A stretch of DNA of 64,000 bases from Pseudomonadota bacterium (GTDB lineage: Bacteria > Pseudomonadota > Gammaproteobacteria > Steroidobacterales > Steroidobacteraceae): assembly GCA_016704655.1 (NCBI GenBank), contig JADIZR010000015.1, positions 1 through 64,000 on the forward strand, given 5' to 3'. The position numbers and the translations under genes are program-made. The notes beneath the pieces are model-generated. The model had not been told where the DNA came from. It was given only the letters and a program-made list of their open reading frames with translations, and did not search any database. Shown here one piece after another: positions 56,747 through 64,000 of this stretch; position 1 is the stretch's first letter; each line of letters starts with the position of its first letter.

Positions 56747-56766
56747 GATAATGCGGCGCGATCATA
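56747..56766. promoter_or_regulatory. overlapping divergent -10 boxes of bamE and fur
   Basis: On the minus strand TATGAT (56766-56761) followed by CGCGCC points to bamE, with a leader of about 50 bases. On the plus strand GATAAT (56747-56752) points to fur. The two promoters overlap, so their use may be mutually exclusive. -35 boxes are weak, and no clear Fur box was seen. Confidence 0.4.
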
Positions 56767-56813
56767 ACCCAACCGCGCTTCGGCGCAGCACCCGACCCGC
56801 GAGGAACAAATCC

Positions 56814-57245
56814 GTGGAACCTTCGCCTCTGCGTCGCGCTGGCCTGAAGATCACCGCGCCGCGCCTGAAGATTCTCGAGATCCTCGCCAGTGCGACAGTG
56901 CGTCACATGAGCGCGGAAGACGTCTATCGACGCCTGCTCGAGCTGAACGAGGACATCGGCCTTGCCACGGTCTACCGGGTGCTGACTCAATTCGAGTCCG
57001 CTGGCCTGGTGACGCGCCATCATTTCGAGGGTGGCACGGCGGTGTTCGAACTCAACGAGGGCACGCACCACGATCACATCGTGTGCATAGACTGCGGCCA
57101 CGTCGAAGAGTTCTCAGACGAGGCTATCGAGGAGCGGCAGCGGCAGATTGCCGCGCGACTCGGGTTCGAGATCTCCGATCACTCGCTCACCCTGCACGGC
57201 CACTGCGTGCGCGAGGCTTGTCCTTACCGCCCGAAACGCCCGTAG
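56814..57245 (+). CDS. fur: ferric uptake regulator
   Basis: Fur represses iron-uptake genes when loaded with Fe(II). The 143-residue protein has the winged-helix DNA-binding domain (GLKITAPRLKILEILASA, MSAEDVYRRLLELNEDIGLA), the metal-site HHDHIVCIDCGHVEEF and the C-terminal pair in CVREACPYRP. The start is GTG 56814 after GAGGA. Its 3' end overlaps the annotated end of convergent recN by 59 bases. Confidence 0.95.
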   Translation: MEPSPLRRAGLKITAPRLKILEILASATVRHMSAEDVYRRLLELNEDIGLATVYRVLTQFESAGLVTRHHFEGGTAVFELNEGTHHDHIVCIDCGHVEEFSDEAIEERQRQIAARLGFEISDHSLTLHGHCVREACPYRPKRP

Positions 57246-58959
57246 CGCGACGGCCGTCAGGCGGGGAATCAGTCTGCGGCGGGGCGCCCGCCAGGCGCGC
57301 CGAGGCCAGCATTTCGCGCGCGTGCTCGCGCGTGCGACTGGTGATGGTCGTGCCACCGAGCATGCGCGCCAGTTCCTCGATGCGGGCGGCTGCATCCAGG
57401 ACTTCGATCTGCGTGCGGGTCTTGCCCTCCCTGACATGCTTGGACACGCGCAGCTGGTGATCCGACTGCGACGCGACCTGCGGCAGGTGCGTCACGCACA
57501 GTACCTGGCCCTTGGCGGAGAGTTCGTGCAATTGACGCCCGACCATCTCGGCCACGGCGCCACCCACCCCGGCATCGACTTCGTCGAAGACCAGGCAGGG
57601 GAGGTGAGCGGCTTCGACGGCGGCTACCTGCAGCGCCAGGCTGATGCGAGAGAGCTCGCCGCCTGAGGCGATTTTTGCCAGTGGACGCGGTGGCTGTCCC
57701 GGGTTGGCGCTGACCAGGAACTCGATTTCGTCGTTACCGTGCGCCGAGAACACCGGCGGATCCTGCGGCTCGACCCGCGTCGTGAACACGCCGCCCGGCA
57801 TGCCCAGCGCCTGCATGAAGCCAGTGACCTTGCGGTCCAGGGCGGTCGCCGCCTGCTGCCGCCCCTGGGTGAGGAGTTTCGCCGCGGCAACGTAACGCTC
57901 ACGAGCCGCCGCGAGACGTTGCTGCAGATCCGCTGCGCTCACGGCGCCCGCCTCGAGTTCGGCGAGCTCGGCAGCAAGCGCGTTGCGCAAGGCTGGCAGC
58001 TCACGCGTTTCGACGCGATGTTTGCGTGCCACGGCTTCGAGTGCCGCCAGTCGTGCTTCGATCCATTCCTGTCGCGCAGGATCGGCGTCGAGCGCATCGA
58101 TGTAACGGCGCAGGCTCGACAGCGCTTCGCGCGCTGCGATCGTCGCTTCCTCGAGCTGCGCGGCCATGGGTTCGAGCGCCGCGTCGAGGCCGACCAGCTG
58201 TCGCAGGACACCTTGTGAGCGCGCGAGCGCCGACGTGACGCCACCGTCGTCGCCGGCGAGCAGGGCCTCGACCTGTGCAGTACCTTCGGCCAGGCGGCCG
58301 AGACTCGAGATCCGTTTGCGCTCCTCGGTCACCGCTTCGGCTTCGCCCGGTCCGGGATCGAGCGCCTGCAGCTCGGTGACGAAGTGACGCAGGAGGTCGA
58401 GACGCGATTCGCGCTCGCGCACACGCTGTTCGAAGGACGCGCGCTGGTCGTCGAGCGCCTGCCAGGCAGCATGGGCGGTGCGTACGGCTGCGTTGCGTGC
58501 GGCGAGCTGGCCGCTGCCGTCCAGCGCTGCACGCTGGTAACCGCGTCGCGACAGCGATTGGAATTCGAGTTGCCCATGCACGTCGACCAGCAACTCGCCG
58601 AGGGCCCGCAACGATTGCACGGGCACCGTCAGTCCGTTCAGGTACGCGCGGCCGCGGCCATCGGCGCCGACGACCCGTCGCAACTGGCACTCGCCTTCGT
58701 GCTCGATCGACTGTTCATCGAGCCAGGCCAGCGCTGCTGCGTTGCCGGCCAGCGCAAACGTCGCACTGACCTCGGCTCGCTCCGCCCCGTGCCGCACCGC
58801 TCCGCTGTCCGCGCGGCCGCCCACGGCCAGCAGCAGCGCATCGATCAGGATCGACTTGCCCGCGCCGGTTTCGCCCGTGAGCACCGTGAAGCCACTGCCG
58901 AACTCGAGTTCGACGGCCTCGACGATGGCGAAATCCCGGATCTGGAGGTGCGTCAGCAT
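57187..58959 (-). CDS. recN: DNA repair protein RecN
   Basis: An SMC-like ATPase for double-strand-break repair. The 590-residue protein has N-terminal MLTHLQIRDFAIVEAVELEF, Walker A GETGAGKSILIDALLL, a long coiled-coil middle, the signature IASGGELSRISLALQVAAVE and Walker B LVFDEVDAGVGG. The last ~35 residues (from APPQTDSPPDGRRATGV) are beyond the usual end and overlap fur antisense. No LexA box was identified upstream. It precedes nadK on the chromosome but is transcribed after it. Confidence 0.95.
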   Translation of the reverse strand: MLTHLQIRDFAIVEAVELEFGSGFTVLTGETGAGKSILIDALLLAVGGRADSGAVRHGAERAEVSATFALAGNAAALAWLDEQSIEHEGECQLRRVVGADGRGRAYLNGLTVPVQSLRALGELLVDVHGQLEFQSLSRRGYQRAALDGSGQLAARNAAVRTAHAAWQALDDQRASFEQRVRERESRLDLLRHFVTELQALDPGPGEAEAVTEERKRISSLGRLAEGTAQVEALLAGDDGGVTSALARSQGVLRQLVGLDAALEPMAAQLEEATIAAREALSSLRRYIDALDADPARQEWIEARLAALEAVARKHRVETRELPALRNALAAELAELEAGAVSAADLQQRLAAARERYVAAAKLLTQGRQQAATALDRKVTGFMQALGMPGGVFTTRVEPQDPPVFSAHGNDEIEFLVSANPGQPPRPLAKIASGGELSRISLALQVAAVEAAHLPCLVFDEVDAGVGGAVAEMVGRQLHELSAKGQVLCVTHLPQVASQSDHQLRVSKHVREGKTRTQIEVLDAAARIEELARMLGGTTITSRTREHAREMLASARLAGAPPQTDSPPDGRRATGVSGGKDKPRARSGRAG

Positions 58960-58976
58960 TCAGGTGAACCCGCAGT

Positions 58977-59885
58977 TCAGGCGCCGGGGGGCTGCCCCTC
59001 GCGCGTGCCGCGGCCCCAGTGCAGCTTGGAGCGCAGGATCCGGTAATAGTCGTGTCCCGGCGGATGCAGCAGGGTGGCGCTGACCCTGGCGCGCTCGACC
59101 CGCAGGCGCACGCCCGGGTCGAGATCACAGAGCACGATGCCGTCGCAGACGACCTGGGCGCGCGATTCGAAGCGGTCGGCCAGTTCGATTTCGACGACGC
59201 TGCCGGCCGGCACGACGATCGGACGGTCTGACAATGTGTGCGGGCACACGGGGACGAGGACGACGGCGTCGAGGCTGGGATGCACGATCGGACCGCCACA
59301 CGACAGCGCGTAGGCCGTCGAACCCGTGGGCGTCGCGATGATGAAACCGTCACCCACGTGCGTATTCACGTAGGCGCCGTTGACCCAGGTGCGTACGTCG
59401 ACCATGCGTCCCGTTTCACGCTTGGCAACGACGACGTCGTTGAGCGCGAGGGCATCGATGGGTTGGCCATCCGCCAGGATGTGCGCCGCGAGCAGCATGC
59501 GCCGCTCGGCCTGGCAGCGGCCGCCGAGCGCATCGTCGAGGCTCTGGACCATCTGCTCGGGTCCGACGTCGGCGAGGAACCCGAGCCTGCCGCGGTTGAT
59601 GCCGAGCACCGGCACGTCGGCCATGGCGGCCATGCGCGCGGCATGCAGCATGGTACCGTCGCCGCCGATCGCGACGATCAGGTCGGCGTCGCGCGCGAGA
59701 TCGGCTTCGAGCACGGTGTGGACGCCGGCGCCTTGCAGCACCAGCGCATCGTCCGCAACGACGCGCACCGCATGGCCTTGTCCCAGCAGGTGCTGCGCGA
59801 GCGTGCGCATGGCCTCGCCCACTCGCGGATCGACCGCACGGCCGGCGAGGGCGACACAGGTTCGACCGGGGGGGCGTGTGTTCAT
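58977..59885 (-). CDS. nadK: NAD kinase
   Basis: Phosphorylates NAD to NADP. The 302-residue protein has the catalytic IVAIGGDGTMLHAARMAA, the loop INRGRLGFLADVGPEQM and the glycine-rich ATPTGSTAYALSCGGPI. The common LNEIxIxR element appears as LNDVVVAKRETGRM. It is 17 bases upstream of recN and probably co-transcribed, and divergent from hrcA. Confidence 0.95.
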   Translation of the reverse strand: MNTRPPGRTCVALAGRAVDPRVGEAMRTLAQHLLGQGHAVRVVADDALVLQGAGVHTVLEADLARDADLIVAIGGDGTMLHAARMAAMADVPVLGINRGRLGFLADVGPEQMVQSLDDALGGRCQAERRMLLAAHILADGQPIDALALNDVVVAKRETGRMVDVRTWVNGAYVNTHVGDGFIIATPTGSTAYALSCGGPIVHPSLDAVVLVPVCPHTLSDRPIVVPAGSVVEIELADRFESRAQVVCDGIVLCDLDPGVRLRVERARVSATLLHPPGHDYYRILRSKLHWGRGTREGQPPGA

Positions 59886-59964
59886 AGGATGGCCTGCCTT
59901 TTAGCATGGGGCCGAGCGCACCGGCCAGCACGATTCCGGGGTCTTCATTACGCAAATGCGTTGC

Positions 59965-59994
59965 TTGACTTGCCGGAAAAGCACACGCTAGGTT
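59965..59994 (+). promoter_or_regulatory. possible sigma-70 promoter of hrcA
   Basis: TTGACT (59965-59970), an 18-base spacer and TAGGTT (59989-59994). The -10 ends only 10 bases before ATG 60005, so the message would be almost leaderless. No CIRCE element (TTAGCACTC inverted repeat) was seen here. Confidence 0.4.
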
Positions 59995-60004
59995 TGCCGT
60001 GGCC

Positions 60005-61072
60005 ATGAACGAAATTCCCGACGATCCCCTGACTGAACGCGCCCAGCACCTGCTGCGGGTGCTGGTCGAGAGCTACATCCGCGAAGGACAGCCTGTCGGT
60101 TCGCGCAACCTCTCCCGTGATTCAGGGCTCAATCTCAGCGCTGCCACGGTCCGCAACGTCATGGCGGATCTCGAGGAATACGGCTTCGTCACCTCGCCGC
60201 ACACCTCGGCCGGTCGCGTCCCCACCGACAAGGGTTACCGCTTCTTCGTCGACACGCTGTTGCGGCAACGGCAGCGCCCCGACGACGCGCACATGCTGAA
60301 CGAGTTGAACCAGCGGCTCGAACAGGAAGCCGACCGCGATCCCAAGGCGCTGGTCGCCGTCGCCTCGCAGATGCTGTCCTCGCTGACGCACCTCGCCGGC
60401 GTCGTGACGATCCCGCGCCAGCCCCACCAGTCGCTGAGCCAGATCGAGTTCCTGCCGCTGTCCGAGAGCCGCGTGCTCGCGGTGATGGTGATCAACGGCC
60501 GCGACGTGCAGAACCGCATCGTCCACCTCGAGCGCTATTACTCGGCCGAAGAGCTGCGTCGTGCCGCGAATTTCCTCAATCAGCAGTTCGGCGGCAAGGA
60601 TCTCGCCCAGATCCGCCTGGACATCGTGGGAGAGCTGACGCAGGCCGGCGAAACGCTGAACCAGCTGATGCGCGACGCGATCCGCGTGGCGCAGCAGGCG
60701 GTGGGTGAGAGCAACCAGCAGGGCGAGCCCGAATACGTGATCGCAGGCGAGACCAACCTGATGGAGTTCGCCGAACTCTCGAACGTCGAAAAGCTGCGCC
60801 GCCTGTTCGACGCTTTCACTTCGAAGCGCGACATCCTGCACCTGCTCGACCAGAGCCTGGGTGCCGAGGGTGTCCAGATCTTCATTGGCCAGGAATCGGG
60901 GTACCAGATCCTCGACAACTGCAGCCTGGTCACGGCGCCGTACGCGCTCGACAACGAGACCGTCGGGGTCCTGGGCGTCATCGGCCCGACCCGCATGGCC
61001 TACGACCGGGTCATCCCGATCGTCGACGTCACCGCCCGATTACTGGGCTCCGCCTTGAATTCCCGCCGCTAG
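60005..61072 (+). CDS. hrcA: heat-inducible transcription repressor HrcA
   Basis: HrcA represses chaperone genes by binding CIRCE operators. The 355-residue protein has the winged-helix part (LLRVLVESYIREGQPVGSRN, LSAATVRNVMADLEEYGFVT, SPHTSAGRVPTDKGYRFFVD) and the GAF-like C-terminal domain (VLGVIGPTRMAYDRVIPIVD). Either ATG 60005 or GTG 59999 can start it. It heads the hrcA-grpE-dnaK-dnaJ cluster. Neither the hrcA nor the dnaK upstream region shows a recognisable CIRCE, so its target is probably elsewhere, for example groESL. Confidence 0.94.
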   Translation: MNEIPDDPLTERAQHLLRVLVESYIREGQPVGSRNLSRDSGLNLSAATVRNVMADLEEYGFVTSPHTSAGRVPTDKGYRFFVDTLLRQRQRPDDAHMLNELNQRLEQEADRDPKALVAVASQMLSSLTHLAGVVTIPRQPHQSLSQIEFLPLSESRVLAVMVINGRDVQNRIVHLERYYSAEELRRAANFLNQQFGGKDLAQIRLDIVGELTQAGETLNQLMRDAIRVAQQAVGESNQQGEPEYVIAGETNLMEFAELSNVEKLRRLFDAFTSKRDILHLLDQSLGAEGVQIFIGQESGYQILDNCSLVTAPYALDNETVGVLGVIGPTRMAYDRVIPIVDVTARLLGSALNSRR

Positions 61073-61157
61073 GCCCGATCTAGCGGTCGAGTAGCCGTGC
61101 CAGGGGCCTCCTCCGGGGTCCCGCGGGCCGGCGCCCATTGCTTGCAGGCAGGTCACA

Positions 61158-61700
61158 ATGAGCACGAACCCCGACTACGATCCGGCGGCCCAGGTCCCCG
61201 GGCAGGACACCCCGGACCCGACGGTCTCGAGCGATGCCGAACTGGCCGCCACCCAGGCTCAGTTGCAGGAGGCCCGCGAGGCCCAGCTCAGGGCCCTGGC
61301 CGAGATGGAAAACGTCCGCAAGCGGGCACAGCGCGACGTGGAATCGGCTCACCGGTTCGCGGTCGAGCGCTTTGCCGCCGACATGATCGAGGTCCGCGAC
61401 ACCCTCGAACTCGGGCTCGCGGCAGCCGGCGCGGCCCCCGAAGCCGCGAAGTTCGTCGAGGGCTCGCAGGCCACCCTGAGGATGGTCGACAAGGCGTTCG
61501 AAAAGGCGGGCATCGCCGTCGTGGACCCCATCGGCCAGAGCTTCAACCCCGAAATGCACGAGGCGATCATGGCCCAGCCCACGGCGGACCACCCGGTCGG
61601 CAGCGTCCTGACCGTCGTCCAGAAGGGCTTTACGCTCAACGGGCGGCTGCTGCGGCCGGCACGCGTCGTCATCGCCCGCAGCCCGGATCCGGTCAACTAA
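61158..61700 (+). CDS. grpE: nucleotide exchange factor GrpE
   Basis: GrpE releases ADP from DnaK. The 180-residue protein has a disordered acidic start, a long coiled-coil helix (ATQAQLQEAREAQLRALAEM, ENVRKRAQRDVESAHRFAVE) and the C-terminal beta wing (SFNPEMHEAIMAQPTADHPV, VVQKGFTLNGRLLRPARVVI). It lies between hrcA and dnaK on the same strand. Confidence 0.96.
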   Translation: MSTNPDYDPAAQVPGQDTPDPTVSSDAELAATQAQLQEAREAQLRALAEMENVRKRAQRDVESAHRFAVERFAADMIEVRDTLELGLAAAGAAPEAAKFVEGSQATLRMVDKAFEKAGIAVVDPIGQSFNPEMHEAIMAQPTADHPVGSVLTVVQKGFTLNGRLLRPARVVIARSPDPVN

Positions 61701-61712
61701 CCGTCCCACGTT

Positions 61713-61738
61713 CTTGAATCCCGGCCGATCGACCCCCA
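61713..61738 (+). promoter_or_regulatory. heat-shock (sigma-32) promoter of dnaK
   Basis: CTTGAA (61713-61718) and CCCCCA (61733-61738) with a 14-base spacer, close to the RpoH consensus CTTGAA-N13-17-CCCCAT. It lies in the grpE-dnaK gap about 50 bases before the dnaK ATG, giving dnaK its own heat-inducible start. Confidence 0.7.
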
Positions 61739-61786
61739 ACTACCCGGCAACGACATTTCACGCTTTCCTTCGGAGCTTGCACCACC

Positions 61787-63730
<1,944 letters not shown>

Positions 63731-63791
63731 GGCGCAATCCGGTCCGCGCGCGGCGGCGCGTATGGCTATGATGCACGCGCTGACAATCGAC

Positions 63792-63818
63792 CGCCGCGGG
63801 GCGCATAACCCCGCGGCG
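63792..63818 (+). terminator. hairpin between dnaK and dnaJ
   Basis: Perfect 10-bp stem CGCCGCGGGG / CCCCGCGGCG with a 7-base loop, followed by TTTCTGCGTT. The T-run is short, so it may act as a partial terminator or as a processing/stability hairpin that lowers dnaJ expression relative to dnaK. Confidence 0.6.
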
Positions 63819-63859
63819 TTTCTGCGTTAAAACAACTGCGACACGACGAGCCGAAGCGG

Positions 63860-64000
63860 ATGGCGAAGCGCGATTATTACCAGGTCCTGGAACTGACTCG
63901 GTCGGCGACGGAGGCCGAGATCAAGAAGGCCTATCGCCGACTGGCGATGAAGCTGCATCCGGACCGCAACCAGCACGACCAGGCGAGCGAGGAGAAGTTC
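63860..64000 (+). CDS. dnaJ: co-chaperone DnaJ, 5' part only
   Basis: The first 47 codons of dnaJ, cut by the window edge. They cover most of the J domain (MAKRDYYQVLELTRSATEAE, IKKAYRRLAMKLHPDRNQHD), including the HPD motif that stimulates DnaK ATPase. The residue run VLELTRSAT replaces the more usual VLGVxxxAS. The start is ATG 63860, downstream of the dnaK-dnaJ hairpin. Confidence 0.95.
   Translation, partial: MAKRDYYQVLELTRSATEAEIKKAYRRLAMKLHPDRNQHDQASEEKF

Noticed and set aside
56704..56813. Fur box in the bamE-fur gap
   Set aside because: No stretch resembling the 19-bp GATAATGAT-type inverted repeat beyond a single GATAAT, which fits better as a -10 box.

Overview
The window is a GC-rich, gene-dense piece of chromosome from a gammaproteobacterium. 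The block smpB / ratA-ratB / bamE / fur / recN-nadK / hrcA-grpE-dnaK-dnaJ (54.8-64.0 kb), with ssrA beside smpB and a 4.5S RNA gene just ahead of dnaX-ybaB-recR, is the order known from Xanthomonadales and related deep gammaproteobacteria (Steroidobacter/Nevskia-like groups). The exact genus cannot be read from this sequence. No tRNA, rRNA, prophage, insertion sequence or CRISPR array was seen. Most of the window is core genome.

Layout. 0-5.5 kb: the 3' end of a DUF1302 outer-membrane protein gene, a small membrane protein, PEP carboxylase (ppc) and two envelope proteins. 5.7-11.3 kb: an IF-1 (infA), an RRM RNA-binding protein with a long structured leader, an ornithine-cyclodeaminase-family protein, a VWA protein, HemG with a small b-type membrane protein, and an orphan BrnA antitoxin next to a BrnT relic. 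11.3-19.8 kb: ahpC-ahpF with a well-formed OxyR site, a CHRD protein, a translationally coupled LysR / M64 peptidase / PrsW protease group, and two SDR genes. 19.9-29.7 kb: a wax ester synthase/DGAT convergent with an alpha/beta hydrolase, an M3 peptidase, queF, an M20 amidohydrolase, ffs, dnaX-ybaB-recR and a Sel1-like protein. 29.7-34.8 kb: ppsA, divergent from its regulator ppsR, then a DUF1249 gene and a coiled-coil protein. 34.8-44.7 kb: an adaptor plus two RND permeases behind a 28-bp palindromic operator, and the Prc protease. 44.8-54.3 kb: two small membrane proteins, a Gfo/Idh - LldD - quinone reductase run, an ABC-F ATPase (YheS type), a GloVer-repeat protein with a GlyGly-CTERM-like tail, and an orphan molybdopterin oxidoreductase. 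54.3-64 kb: tmRNA and the smpB-to-dnaJ stress and quality-control block.

The least ordinary material is intergenic. (1) Two copies of a mirrored element with a 9-nt period, made of a GGAAG-type purine arm followed by a CCTTC-type pyrimidine arm. Each copy abuts the stop codon of a gene. (2) A 7-nt tandem repeat (CACTAAT family) at two unlinked gene ends. (3) A 156-bp imperfect inverted repeat between ppsR and the DUF1249 gene. These look like three families of small genome repeats.

A second theme is reading-frame breaks. DUF1302, ppc, a small exported protein, PrsW, the M64 peptidase and one SDR gene each continue a recognisable protein in another frame, and all of these lie in the first 20 kb. 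This suggests residual assembly indels or local gene decay, so lengths of those proteins should be treated with care.
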